This document shows, one piece after another, positions 33,901-42,811 of a stretch of DNA of 64,000 nt. Origin of the DNA: Candidatus Korobacter versatilis (GTDB lineage: Bacteria > Acidobacteriota > Terriglobia > Terriglobales > Acidobacteriaceae); the NCBI GenBank assembly GCA_016185395.1, contig JACPNR010000014.1:1-64000 (forward strand), read 5' to 3'. The position numbers were made by a program, and so were the translations under genes. The notes beneath the pieces were generated by a model. The model worked only from the letters and a program-made list of their open reading frames with translations, was not told the DNA's origin and searched no databases. Numbering within the stretch: the stretch's first letter is position 1; every line of letters starts with the position of its first letter.

Positions 33901-35225
33901 TGGCTGGCCAAGAGCCAAAAGCCAAGAGCCAACAGCTAAGAGCCGTCCGCGGCACGCGCGACATCCTGCCGCCGGAGTCCGCGTTGTGGAACTTCGTGGA
34001 AGCGGCCGCGCGTGACGTCTTCCGCGCCTACAACTTCCACGAGATACGCACGCCCATCCTGGAAGACCTCGGATTGTTCCAGCGCGCGGTCGGCGAAGAG
34101 ACCGACGTGGTGGGCAAAGAGATGTTTGCGTGGGAAGACCGCGCGCGGGCGGAGAGTGAGAAGGGCCAGATGCTGGCGCTGCGCCCGGAGAACACGGCCG
34201 GCGTGGTGCGCGCCTACATCGAGCACAAACTGTGGGAGCGGCCCGGGCTGACGAAGGTCTTCTATATCGGGCCGCAGTTCCGCAGGGAGCGTCCGCAGAA
34301 GGGCCGCTACCGGCAGTTCTTCCAGATCGGCGCGGAGGTCATCGGGCCGCCGGCCAACGGCTCGGAATCAGCGGCGGTGGACGCCGAGCTGCTCGAGCTG
34401 CTGGCGACCTTTCTTGACCGCCTCGGCATCTCCGGCTGGACACTCGAGCTGAACTCGATCGGCTGCGCGAGCGACCGCGCGCGCTTCAACGACGCGCTGA
34501 AGCAAGCGCTGAGCGGCGTCGTAGAAAAAATGTGTGTGGACTGCAAACGCCGCGCGGTCACCAATCCGCTGCGCGTCTTCGACTGCAAGGTGCCGGCGGA
34601 CCAGCCCATCATCGAGACGCTGCCGAAGATCGCCGACTACCTCGACGAGCCTTGCCGCGCACATTTCGCCGCCGTACGCGAGCTGCTCGATGCGATGTCT
34701 GTGGCGTACACGCTGAATCCGCGGCTGGTCCGCGGGCTCGACTACTACACGCGCACGGCGTTCGAGTTCATCCCGCGTAGCGGGACATTGGGCGCGCAGA
34801 ACGCCATCCTCGGCGGCGGACGCTACGATGGCCTGAGCGAATCGCTCGGCGGGCCGCACGCACCCGGCATCGGTTTCGCTATCGGCGAGGACCGCCTGGT
34901 GATGTCGCTCACCGAATCCGCCGACGCTGTCGCCGTCAAGCCGGACGCATACATCGCCCCGCTCGGCTCGGGCATGAACAAGGAAGCCGCGAAGCTGGCG
35001 CGCGAGCTGCGCCACCACGACGCCGTCATCGAGATGGGCGACGAGGGGTTCAAGCTGAAGAAGTCCATCGAGACGGCGGTGAAGCTGGGCGCGCGCTACG
35101 TGATCATCGTGGGCGAGAACGAAGTGAAGGCAGGCGCGTTCGCGGTGAAGCGGCTGGATTCGGGCGAGCAGCAGAACGTGCCGCGGGCAGAGCTGGCTGG
35201 TTTTCTCACACGTCCCACGCGGTGA
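33900..35225 (+). CDS. hisS: Histidyl-tRNA synthetase
   Basis: 441 residues from ATG 33900. Class II core: RAVRGTRDILPPE, motif 2 KVFYIGPQFRRERPQKGRYRQFFQIGAEVIG, His-specific LDYYTRTAFE, and GGGRYDGLSESLGGP, with a C-terminal anticodon-binding domain (DAYIAPLGSGMNKEAAKLARELR). Codons 4-14 (GQEPKAKSQQLR) are encoded by a word repeat (AGCCAAAAGCCAAGAGCC) and form a short N-terminal extension relative to the usual start at RAVRGTRD. It is followed by aspS, the same order as in Bacillus. Confidence 0.96.
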   Translation: MAGQEPKAKSQQLRAVRGTRDILPPESALWNFVEAAARDVFRAYNFHEIRTPILEDLGLFQRAVGEETDVVGKEMFAWEDRARAESEKGQMLALRPENTAGVVRAYIEHKLWERPGLTKVFYIGPQFRRERPQKGRYRQFFQIGAEVIGPPANGSESAAVDAELLELLATFLDRLGISGWTLELNSIGCASDRARFNDALKQALSGVVEKMCVDCKRRAVTNPLRVFDCKVPADQPIIETLPKIADYLDEPCRAHFAAVRELLDAMSVAYTLNPRLVRGLDYYTRTAFEFIPRSGTLGAQNAILGGGRYDGLSESLGGPHAPGIGFAIGEDRLVMSLTESADAVAVKPDAYIAPLGSGMNKEAAKLARELRHHDAVIEMGDEGFKLKKSIETAVKLGARYVIIVGENEVKAGAFAVKRLDSGEQQNVPRAELAGFLTRPTR

Positions 35226-35307
35226 CCCCTTCGTGTGTACTTCGTGTCCTTCGTGTGAACGGCCCCAAAGCAGCACACCAAGGGCACAAAGGTTTCACGA
35301 AGGGGTC
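35224..35307. repeat. Inverted word repeat between hisS and aspS
   Basis: Left arm 35224-35258 built of CTTCGTGT words (GACCCCTTCGTGTGTACTTC, GTGTCCTTCGTGTGA) and right arm 35275-35307 (ACACCAAGGGCACAAAGGTT, TCACGAAGGGGTC) are imperfect inverted copies; the left arm begins inside the hisS stop codon. Confidence 0.75.
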
Positions 35308-35369
35308 CATGAAGATCCTTAATTCCTCCCAGTCTCCGTGCCTCCGTGGTGGGTTTTGGCCCTCATCCG

Positions 35370-35375
35370 TATAAT
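35370..35375 (+). promoter_or_regulatory. Candidate -10 box for aspS
   Basis: TATAAT 49 bp before the TTG start of aspS. It lies inside the longer possible frame from 35346, which is one reason to reject that start. Confidence 0.45.
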
Positions 35376-35423
35376 CGAAAGTTCCGCTGCGCGCGGAGAA
35401 TCCCACTACCAAGGCCTTCACTC

Positions 35424-37943
35424 TTGCAGCTCGACTATCTCGGCGACCTTCGACGGACGCACCCCTGCGGCGCGCTGCGCGTCTCCGACGCGGGCAAGAC
35501 GGTCACGCTCATGGGCTGGGTGAACCGGCGGCGTGACCACGGGAACCTCATCTTCATCGACCTGCGCGACCGCACCGGCATCACGCAGATCGTCTTCGAC
35601 ACCGATCAGAAGGATGTCCTCGAAAAGGCCTCGCAACTGCGCCACGAGTACGTCATCGCGGTGACCGGGGTGGTGAAGGTCCGCGAAGGCGAGATGGTCA
35701 ACCGGAAGGTCCCGACCGGCGAGATCGAGTTGGCCGTCAGCGAGCTGCGCCTGTTGAACGAAGCGAAGACGCCGCCGTTCTCGCCCGCGGACACCACGCT
35801 GCCGAACGAGGAAGTCCGGCTGAAGTACCGGTATCTCGACCTGCGGCGTCCGGAGATGCAGCACAACATCGAGCTGCGGCATAAGGTCGCGCTCGCCATC
35901 CGCAACCATCTTTCCGAGCGCGGCTTCTTCGAGATCGAGACGCCGTTCCTCACGCGCTCCACGCCCGAGGGCGCGCGCGACTTCCTGGTGCCGAGCCGCG
36001 TGCACCACGGGTCGTTCTACGCGCTGCCGCAGTCGCCGCAGTTGTTCAAGCAGATCCTGATGATCTCGGGCTGCGAGAAATACTTCCAGATCGTGCGCTG
36101 CTTCCGCGATGAAGACCTGCGCGCCGACCGCCAGCTCGAGTTCACGCAGATCGACCTGGAGATGACGTATCCGCAGCAGGAGCAGGTGTTCGAGGTCGTC
36201 GAAGGTTTCGTGGGCGCGGCGTGGAAGGCGGCGGGCATCACGCTGCCGCCGAAGTTCGCGCGCATGACCTACGACCAGGCGATGGAGCAGTACGGCTCCG
36301 ACAAGCCCGACCTGCGGCTGCCCGGACTCGTGGACGTGAAGTCCTCCTTCCCCGCGGATGCGCTCACGACCCTGCAGCTCGATCCGGCGATGCCGTTCGT
36401 CGCGGTGCGCATCCCCAAGGTTGGCGAGTTGTCGAGAAAAGAGCGCGACGACAACAAGGCTCTGTTCACGAAGAAGCCCGGGCCGAAGCTCATCGACGAC
36501 TTGAAGCGTCTCGAAAAATCGTGGCCGGAGGCGGTCACGAAAATCCGCGAGCTGACCAAAGCCGCAGCCGATGACTTCATCGTGCTGGTGGGCGGGGCGG
36601 CGGGCGAAGCGAAGTCTGCGGCGCAGACGCGCGTGGCGCGCATGGCGGTGTACGCCGCGGCAGGAAATCTGCGCATGGAGCTGGCGCGCAAGTATGCGGC
36701 GAAACACGGAGCGTTCAACGGGGACCTGAAAGACGCCGCGAGTTACAAGTTTCTCTGGGTCACGGATTTTCCGATGTTCGAATGGGACGAGGAAGCCCAG
36801 CGCTGGAACGCGGCGCACCATCCGTTCACCTCGCCGCACGAGCAGGACATGGAGAAGGTGCTCGAGGACCGCGACCTCGACGCCGTCCGCGCGCTGGCCT
36901 ACGACATCGTGCTCAACGGCATGGAGCTGGGTTCGGGCTCGGTGCGTATCCACCGGCAGGACGTGCAGCGGCAGATCTTCCGCGCGCTCGGTATGACGGA
37001 AGAAGAAGCCAAGCAGCGCTTCGGCTTCTTCCTCGAGGCGCTCGAATACGGCACGCCGCCCCACGGCGGGATCGCGCTCGGGCTCGACCGCATCATCATG
37101 CTGCTCGCCGGCGGCGAGAGCCTGCGCGAGGTCATCCCGTTCCCCAAGACGGCCAAGGCCGTGGACATGATGGTCGACGCGCCCACGCCGGTGGAACAGC
37201 CGCAGGAAGATCAACTGGAGCTGATGGCGGCCTTTCCTGGCTTGGGGAACCATGAATGGGAGCTAGCAACAACCGCAGACAATCTTCTCAAGGCCGGGGA
37301 CGCAATACTTGGAAACGCTACACTGCCGCGCCAGAGCAAGCAGGAGCTTGTCTTGGCGCTGCTTTATGCCAAGGCTTATGACGACTCCAGAGCGACGATT
37401 CGGCTGGCCAAGTCTGGTTATGGTTTGCAAGCAAGTGTCCTCGCAGTACAGGTGTATGAGGCGGCACTGAACAGCATGATTGTCGGTGCTGATAACGAAC
37501 TTGCTGCGGTGCTCCTGATGACGGTTAATAACGATGTGAAGAGTTTGGCGAGAGCGCTGAAGTACATGGATTTGAACGAAGAGCAGCGCAAGATGCTGGA
37601 AGAGGCGATGGCGGTTCAGGTAATCGGAAGCTGGCCAACTCTTGAGGAAAGGGTTGCACGACTTCCCGACGTGCTTCGTCCAAAGTACGAGGCGTTTCTA
37701 CCCTTGTATGAGACATATTCCCAGTGGCAACTCAGTGTACTTGCTGGCCGGGTTGGTGGCCTAACCTCAAAGGAATGGACTGTTCAGCTTGGTCGCAGCA
37801 ACGAGGCCGTCGCGTTTGCCCTTCGCGTAGTCGTCGATTACTTCTCTGACGTCGTTCGGGTTGTAGCGGGTCTGTTCGGAAAGGATCCGGCTCCACTGGA
37901 GGCCTGGGAAAAGGCGGCCACGAAGGTTCTTCAGCAGGTGTGA
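35424..37943 (+). CDS. aspS: Aspartyl-tRNA synthetase with an extra C-terminal domain
   Basis: 839 residues from TTG 35424 (AAGG 9 nt upstream). Residues 1-600 are a complete bacterial AspRS: OB-fold anticodon domain (LMGWVNRRRDHGNLIFIDLRDRTG), motif 2 YFQIVRCFRDEDLRADRQLEFTQID, the bacterial GAD insert, and motif 3 GLDRIIMLLAGGESLREVIPFPKTAKAVDMMVDAPTPVE, where such proteins normally end. The frame then continues ~240 residues (from about 37224) through an all-helical, non-AspRS sequence (NLLKAGDAILG ... VYEAALNSMIVGADNELAAVLL ... VVRVVAGLFGKDP). This part is visibly more A+T-rich with different codon use, suggesting acquired DNA fused in frame. An ATG at 37224 could start it separately. I do not recognise the domain. 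Confidence 0.92.
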   Translation: MQLDYLGDLRRTHPCGALRVSDAGKTVTLMGWVNRRRDHGNLIFIDLRDRTGITQIVFDTDQKDVLEKASQLRHEYVIAVTGVVKVREGEMVNRKVPTGEIELAVSELRLLNEAKTPPFSPADTTLPNEEVRLKYRYLDLRRPEMQHNIELRHKVALAIRNHLSERGFFEIETPFLTRSTPEGARDFLVPSRVHHGSFYALPQSPQLFKQILMISGCEKYFQIVRCFRDEDLRADRQLEFTQIDLEMTYPQQEQVFEVVEGFVGAAWKAAGITLPPKFARMTYDQAMEQYGSDKPDLRLPGLVDVKSSFPADALTTLQLDPAMPFVAVRIPKVGELSRKERDDNKALFTKKPGPKLIDDLKRLEKSWPEAVTKIRELTKAAADDFIVLVGGAAGEAKSAAQTRVARMAVYAAAGNLRMELARKYAAKHGAFNGDLKDAASYKFLWVTDFPMFEWDEEAQRWNAAHHPFTSPHEQDMEKVLEDRDLDAVRALAYDIVLNGMELGSGSVRIHRQDVQRQIFRALGMTEEEAKQRFGFFLEALEYGTPPHGGIALGLDRIIMLLAGGESLREVIPFPKTAKAVDMMVDAPTPVEQPQEDQLELMAAFPGLGNHEWELATTADNLLKAGDAILGNATLPRQSKQELVLALLYAKAYDDSRATIRLAKSGYGLQASVLAVQVYEAALNSMIVGADNELAAVLLMTVNNDVKSLARALKYMDLNEEQRKMLEEAMAVQVIGSWPTLEERVARLPDVLRPKYEAFLPLYETYSQWQLSVLAGRVGGLTSKEWTVQLGRSNEAVAFALRVVVDYFSDVVRVVAGLFGKDPAPLEAWEKAATKVLQQV

Positions 37944-37977
37944 AGCCGTTGGCACGTCATCAGCCACACACAGAATC

Positions 37978-37999
37978 CTTGTTCCAGAATCCGAACAAA
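37978..37999. promoter_or_regulatory. Second TTGTTC-N8-GAACAA palindrome
   Basis: TTGTTC (37979-37984), N8, GAACAA (37993-37998), near copy of the 33320 palindrome in opposite orientation. It lies just after the aspS fusion stop, between convergent genes, an odd place for an operator; it may mark the edge of the inserted segment. Confidence 0.4.
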
Positions 38000-38014
38000 A
38001 TGTAAACGCGGCGC

Positions 38015-38446
38015 CTAACGCCGCTTGGATTTCTTCTTCGGGGCTGCCTTCTTGGCGGCCTTTTTCGCGGGTTTCGCCTTCGATGGCGCCGGCCGTGCCA
38101 GCCCGAGCGCGGTCGGATGGCGCGCTTCGTAGAGGCCCATCTCCAGGCCGCCCGGGAGTTCGATAGCGGTGACTTTTCCCCAGCCGGCGGTGGTGATGCC
38201 GCGCGGGAAGCGCGCGCCGTGCCTGGTCAACTCCGCCACCGTCTTCTCGATGTTGTCGCACATGAGGTAGAGGTCGTAGGAGCCGTCCTTGTCGGTGGGA
38301 TGGACACCCATCTCGGCGGGCGGCAGCGCGAAGAGCAGCCAGCCGTGGCCGGCGTCGACGGTGGGGAACTTGAGCGTCTTCTTGAAGAACTCGCGCACCT
38401 GCTCGGCCTGCTTGGCGTAGATGAGGGCATGGACGCCGGTGATCAT
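38015..38446 (-). CDS. VOC-superfamily (glyoxalase-like) protein with basic tail
   Basis: 143 residues. ALIYAKQAEQVREFFKKTLKFPTVDAGHGWLLFALPPAEMGVHP and LYLMCDNIEKTVAELTRHGARFPRGI ... ELPGGLEMGLYEARHP give the paired beta-alpha-beta-beta-beta modules of VOC proteins, including a possible metal Glu in ELPGGLEMGLYE. The last ~22 residues (KAKPAKKAAKKAAPKKKSKRR) are a histone-H1-like basic tail, unusual for this family and possibly nucleic-acid binding. Substrate unknown. Confidence 0.85.
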   Translation of the reverse strand: MITGVHALIYAKQAEQVREFFKKTLKFPTVDAGHGWLLFALPPAEMGVHPTDKDGSYDLYLMCDNIEKTVAELTRHGARFPRGITTAGWGKVTAIELPGGLEMGLYEARHPTALGLARPAPSKAKPAKKAAKKAAPKKKSKRR

Positions 38447-38480
38447 CGTGGGCTCCTTGTTACGCGTGGGTCAAACCGTT

Positions 38481-38560
38481 CACCGCGGATCTCGCGGATC
38501 TACACGAATCATTCTTTTTTTGCTTTTTCTGATCCGTGTTCATCCGCGGCAATCCGTGGC
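38481..38560. repeat. Inverted word repeat with T-rich loop
   Basis: Left arm 38481-38511 (CACCGCGGATCTCGCGGATC, TACACGAATCA) and right arm 38531-38560 (GATCCGTGTTCATCCGCGGC, AATCCGTGGC), imperfect inverted copies around a T-rich loop, upstream of the VOC gene and the next, divergent gene. Confidence 0.75.
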
Positions 38561-38694
38561 GAATGGCTTCTGTCCCTTGCCTCGGCGACCGCAATCCTAC
38601 CGCGCTCCAGCGGACAAGCAAAATCCTGTGGAGAAGCGCGCCGGGAGGGTGATATGTTCCGCATCATCTTCGGCGCGAGAGGGGACTTCAGGCC

Positions 38695-39726
38695 ATGTGG
38701 GAAAACTTTATCGGGCGCGAGATACGGCGCTGCAACCGCAACCTGCTCACCATCAACGTGATCGTCCTGGTCATCGTGGGGGCGGTGGTCGCCTTTAACT
38801 GGGGATACCTGACGAACTGGTTCCGCGGCACGGCGGCGATCGACCCGCTGCAGATCGCGAAGCTGCAGAGCGCGGACGACCTGGCGCGCAACTTCGTGAA
38901 GTTCGACGTGCCGGAAGTGCTCGAGTCCGGGTTCCAGGAGGTCGAGGAGAAGGACGGGAAAGTGGTCGCGGTGAAGGCCGATTACCAGATCACGTGGGTG
39001 GGCGGCCGCGCGCTGGTGCTGAAGACGAAGCCGAACAGCACGAACACGCACCTCGAGGGCGCGCTGGTCAAGGTGCCGAACGACGTGATGGCCGCGTTGA
39101 AGCGGGACGTACCGGCGGAGCGGCAGGGTGTGCTGCTGCCCTTCATGCTCGACACGGTGGACTACCGCGACGACGGCTGGTGGATCCTGGGACTGTGCGT
39201 CCCGATGGTCGCGCTGGCGCTGTGGAACCTGAACAAGTGGTCGCGGCGGATGAACGATCCGGCGAGCCATCCCATCGTGAAGACTTTGGGCGGCGAGCCG
39301 GCGGTGGTCCAATACGGCCCGCAACTGGACATGGAGATGACCGGCGGCGGTGAAAAGGTCGGCGCGGCCACGCTCACGCCGTCGTTTCTGGTGGTGCCGA
39401 ACGCGTTTCACACCAACATCGCGCGGCTCGAGGATGCGGCGTGGGTCTACAAGAAGATCACCAAGCATTCGGTGAATTTCATCCCCACGGGGAAGACCTA
39501 CGAAGCGGTGGTGTGGACGCGCACCGGGACCATGATCAGCGTGAACGGCAAAGAGGCACAGGTGGAGCAACTGCTCGCCACCGTCGCGACGCGCGCGCCG
39601 TGGGTGGTGGGAGGGTTCTCCGCCGAACTGGACAACGCTTGGAAGAAAGACCGCGCCGGCTTCCTCGCGGCGGTCGACCAGCGGCGGGGCGCGGCGAAGG
39701 GCGCGTCGGCGGGCGCGGCGAAGTAG
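38695..39726 (+). CDS. Two-TM membrane protein of unknown function
   Basis: 343 residues. TM1 at ~17-40 (LLTINVIVLVIVGAVVAFNW) and TM2 at ~160-178 (WWILGLCVPMVALALW) bracket a ~115-residue domain that is probably extracytoplasmic; a ~160-residue cytoplasmic-side domain follows (MNDPASHPIVKTLGGEPAVVQYG ... WVVGGFSAELDNAWKKDRAGFL). The second domain reads like a regular alpha/beta PH-like or DUF repeat (TPSFLVVPNAFHTNIARLEDAAWVYKK). No motif is diagnostic. It stands alone ahead of mutL. Confidence 0.75.
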   Translation: MWENFIGREIRRCNRNLLTINVIVLVIVGAVVAFNWGYLTNWFRGTAAIDPLQIAKLQSADDLARNFVKFDVPEVLESGFQEVEEKDGKVVAVKADYQITWVGGRALVLKTKPNSTNTHLEGALVKVPNDVMAALKRDVPAERQGVLLPFMLDTVDYRDDGWWILGLCVPMVALALWNLNKWSRRMNDPASHPIVKTLGGEPAVVQYGPQLDMEMTGGGEKVGAATLTPSFLVVPNAFHTNIARLEDAAWVYKKITKHSVNFIPTGKTYEAVVWTRTGTMISVNGKEAQVEQLLATVATRAPWVVGGFSAELDNAWKKDRAGFLAAVDQRRGAAKGASAGAAK

Positions 39727-39790
39727 CTGTGAAACGCCGGTTTCCGTCGCAGACATGTGAAAATAATCTACGTTCTTGCGCGTTCTCCTG

Positions 39791-39833
39791 CGGCTAGACT
39801 CTAGCCACTAGTCACTAGCTGCTAGCCACTGAC
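39791..39833 (+). repeat. CTAGCCACTAG word array before mutL
   Basis: Nested CTAGACTCTAGCCACTAGTC and CTAGCTGCTAGCCACT units, partly palindromic, end 5 nt before the mutL ATG and occupy the place of its Shine-Dalgarno sequence. Confidence 0.7.
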
Positions 39834-39837
39834 TCCC

Positions 39838-41814
39838 ATGGGCCGCATCCACGTACTGCCGGAGCACGTTGCCAACAAGATCGCCGCGGGCGAGGTGGTG
39901 GAGCGTCCGGCGTCGGTGGTGAAGGAGCTGCTCGAGAACGCGCTCGATGCGGGCGCGCGGCGCATCCGGGTGGACGTGGAGGCGGGCGGCAAGAAGCTCA
40001 TCCGCGTGACCGACGACGGCTGCGGCATGGTGCGCGACGACGCCATGCTCGCCTTCGAGCGGCATGCGACCTCGAAGGTCCGCGACGCCGACGACCTGCT
40101 GAACATCTCTACGCTCGGCTTCCGCGGGGAAGCGCTGCCCTCGATCGCGAGCGTCTCGCGGCTGAAGCTGGAGACCCATTCGCCGGACGGAAGATCCGGC
40201 ACGCTCATCGAGATCGCGGGCGGGAAGATACAGCGCATTGAAGAAGCCGGGCTGCCGGCGGGGACGGCGATCGCGGTCCGTGACCTGTTCTTCAACATCC
40301 CGGCGCGGAAGAAGTTCCTCAAGGCGGAGACGACCGAACTCTCGCACATCGCGCAGCTGGTCACGCATTACGCGCTCGCGCATCCGGAAAAATATTTCGA
40401 GCTGCACTCGGCGACGAACGCGATGCTCGTGGCCGCGCCCGTGGCGACGCACGCCGAACGGCTCTACCAGATATTCGGGAAAGACACGCTCGACCAGATG
40501 ATCCCGCTCACCGCCGAGCAATCGCTCGACCGCACCGGGTTGCCGCTGCCTCCGCCCTGGGTGATCGAGCGCATGGCTGCGCGCGGCGAGGAGTGGCACG
40601 CGCCCGAGCCGGGCGAACTGAAGCTGCACGGCTTCGTCTCGAAGCCGGAGATACAGAAGCTGAACCGCAATTCGATGTTCGTGTTCGTGAACGGGCGGCT
40701 GATCCGCGACCGGCTGGTGCAGCACGCGCTCGCGGACGCGTATCGCAACATGCTGCCGTCAGCGGTCTACCCGGTGGTGTTGCTGTTCTTGGAGATGCCG
40801 CCGACGGAGGTGGATTGCAATGTGCATCCCGCGAAGACGGAGGTGCGCTTCCGGCAGCAGACCGCGGTGCACGATTTCGTGCGCGACGCGGTGCGCGCCG
40901 CGCTGATGAAGGCGCGTCCGGTGCCGCAGTTCACGCGCGAGATAGCGGCGCAGCCCACGGCGGGAGCGGCGCTCACGCCGGGCGCGCGCGCCATCGTGCA
41001 AGCCGCGGCCGCGGGCGTGGCGGTCGAAAGCCTGCCGGCGGAAGGCGATGTTTTCCTGCTGCAAGCGCCGTCGTTGCCGGCCATCAACGCGAACCTGCAG
41101 TTCGACGGCGACATCTCCATCGACGCGAACGCGGCGCTGCCGATGGTGCCGCGGGCGCGGCAGACGTTTGGGCCGGCGACGGCAGACTGCGAGCCGGACG
41201 TCGCGGTGGAAGAAGTAGACCAGGACGAGCCGGTGCTGGCGACCCTGAAGCCGCTCGGGCAATTGCGCGAGTCGTTCATCCTGGCGGTGAATGGCGAAGG
41301 TTTGTGGATCATCGACCAGCACGTGGCGCATGAGCGGATCTTGTTCGAGCGCATCCTGAAGCAGCGCGCGGCGGAGCGCGTGGAATCACAGCGCATGCTG
41401 ATGCCGATGGTGCTCGAGCTCTCTCCGGCGCAGCATGCGGTGTTCGGCGAGATAGCCGACGAGCTGCGGCGCAATGGGTTCGACGCGGAGCCGTTCGGCG
41501 CGCGCACCGTCGCGGTGAAGACCGCGCCGGCGGGCATCGACGCGAGCGACGTAGAGCGGCTGCTGCACGAGGTGCTCGACCAGTTCGAGCGCGAGGAGCA
41601 GGCGACGAACATCGAGCAGGTGCGCGGCAAGATCGCGGCTTCGATCGCGTGCCACGCCGCCATCAAGATCAACATGCCGCTGGCGCAGGACAAGATGGAG
41701 TGGCTGCTGCGCGAGCTCTCGCGCACCGACGCGCCGATGACGTGCCCGCACGGGCGTCCGGTGGTGCTGAAGTATTCGCTCAAGGACATTCAGCGGGCGT
41801 TCAAACGCATATGA
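39838..41814 (+). CDS. mutL: DNA mismatch repair protein MutL, endonuclease type
   Basis: 658 residues. GHKL ATPase N domain: LPEHVANKIAAGEVVERPASVVKELLENALDAGA, DDGCGM, RHATSKV and GFRGEALPSIASVS. A low-complexity linker (~350-440) leads to the C-terminal dimerisation/endonuclease domain, with DQHVAHERILFE from residue 493 (the canonical DQHAx2Ex4E with Ala to Val), ACHAAIKIN and TCPHGRPVV. Endonuclease-type MutL nicks DNA in bacteria lacking MutH. No mutS is in the window. The start has no Shine-Dalgarno sequence. Confidence 0.96.
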   Translation: MGRIHVLPEHVANKIAAGEVVERPASVVKELLENALDAGARRIRVDVEAGGKKLIRVTDDGCGMVRDDAMLAFERHATSKVRDADDLLNISTLGFRGEALPSIASVSRLKLETHSPDGRSGTLIEIAGGKIQRIEEAGLPAGTAIAVRDLFFNIPARKKFLKAETTELSHIAQLVTHYALAHPEKYFELHSATNAMLVAAPVATHAERLYQIFGKDTLDQMIPLTAEQSLDRTGLPLPPPWVIERMAARGEEWHAPEPGELKLHGFVSKPEIQKLNRNSMFVFVNGRLIRDRLVQHALADAYRNMLPSAVYPVVLLFLEMPPTEVDCNVHPAKTEVRFRQQTAVHDFVRDAVRAALMKARPVPQFTREIAAQPTAGAALTPGARAIVQAAAAGVAVESLPAEGDVFLLQAPSLPAINANLQFDGDISIDANAALPMVPRARQTFGPATADCEPDVAVEEVDQDEPVLATLKPLGQLRESFILAVNGEGLWIIDQHVAHERILFERILKQRAAERVESQRMLMPMVLELSPAQHAVFGEIADELRRNGFDAEPFGARTVAVKTAPAGIDASDVERLLHEVLDQFEREEQATNIEQVRGKIAASIACHAAIKINMPLAQDKMEWLLRELSRTDAPMTCPHGRPVVLKYSLKDIQRAFKRI

Positions 41815-41915
41815 GCGGCGGCAAGCGGATCTGGCTTCCGGATCCCACCCGAGCAAAACCGGCTCTGGTGGGCACCCACATTCTTGCGGGTGTTATCCTC
41901 AATGGTTTGCTCCTC

Positions 41916-41945
41916 CTAGCGGCTAGCGACTAGCGGCTGGCAGCT
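41916..41945 (+). repeat. CTAGCGGCTAGCGACTAG word array
   Basis: CTAGCGGCTAGCGACTAGCG GCTGGCAG, same CTAGC core as before mutL but different variants, ends 5 nt before the next ATG (41951) and again replaces a Shine-Dalgarno sequence. Confidence 0.7.
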
Positions 41946-41950
41946 TCCTC

Positions 41951-42811
41951 ATGACCGACCTCGAACTCCAGCAGCAGCGCAAGGCAAAGTGGCGCGTGGC
42001 GGGCAACGCTGTCCGCACGCTCGAAGACGCGCGCGCGTTCCTCGAGGACGTGGGGATGTGCCTGGTGTATCCGGTGCGGCCGGCGCTGCCACTGCCCACG
42101 TGGATCGGCGCGTTCACCGGCTCCGAAGACGGTTTACCGGACGCGAAGCACGCGTTCAGCGATCCGCGCGCGCGCGAAGCGGAAGAGCTGATGCTGCGCC
42201 TGCTGCGCGAGAAGTCCGCGTTCGAATCGAACCTGCTGGGACAATCGAACCTGCTGGTCGCGGCGTCGCTGTTCTCCTACTTCCACGCGCTGGTCGCGGC
42301 GCAGGAGAAGAAGGGCACGAGCAAGGGAGACAAACTGTCACCGCTCGCGGCGGATGCATTCAAAGTCATCCAGCAAAAGGGCCCGGTGGGGAAGCAGCAG
42401 TTGCGCACGCTGCTCAAGGGCGACCTGTCCATCTCGGCGCTGGACCGCGCGCTGGCGGAGTTGTGGGCGCGGTTGAAGATCACGCGCGTGGGCCACGACC
42501 CGAATGAGGGCGCGGTGTGGGACACGTTCGGGCGGTGGGCGCCGAAGGAGACGAAGGAAGGCGCCGGACTCTCCTCGGTGGAAGCGCTTTCGGCGATGCT
42601 TTCGAAGTATCTGGACGCGGCCGTCGCGGCGGAGCCGGCGGAGGTCGAGGCGGTGTTGGCGCACTTGGCGCCGCGCTCGCGCATCAAGGAAGCGGTGAAC
42701 GCGCTGCTGTCGGCGCGCGAGCTTTCGTTCGTCCACATTGGCCAGCGGACGCTGCTCCAGATCACCCCCGCGCGCACCGATATCCGGCCGCGCGCCAAAA
42801 GGGGTGCGTGA
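41951..42811 (+). CDS. AlkZ/YcaQ-related winged-helix protein
   Basis: 286 residues. RTLEDARAFLEDVGMCLVYPVRPALPLPTWIGAFTG and FKVIQQKGPVGKQQLRTLLKGDLSISALDRALAELWARLKITRVGH resemble the tandem winged-helix fold of the AlkZ (DNA crosslink glycosylase) family; the catalytic QxQ/QxD motif typical of active AlkZ was not found. Possibly a DNA-repair-related DNA-binding protein, consistent with mutL next to it, but this is inference. Its stop overlaps the cmk start (GTGA). Confidence 0.62.
   Translation: MTDLELQQQRKAKWRVAGNAVRTLEDARAFLEDVGMCLVYPVRPALPLPTWIGAFTGSEDGLPDAKHAFSDPRAREAEELMLRLLREKSAFESNLLGQSNLLVAASLFSYFHALVAAQEKKGTSKGDKLSPLAADAFKVIQQKGPVGKQQLRTLLKGDLSISALDRALAELWARLKITRVGHDPNEGAVWDTFGRWAPKETKEGAGLSSVEALSAMLSKYLDAAVAAEPAEVEAVLAHLAPRSRIKEAVNALLSARELSFVHIGQRTLLQITPARTDIRPRAKRGA

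Noticed and set aside
35418-37253. 611-codon minus-strand frame opposite aspS
   Set aside because: Shadow; composition is Arg/His/Leu-rich and the other strand is a full AspRS.
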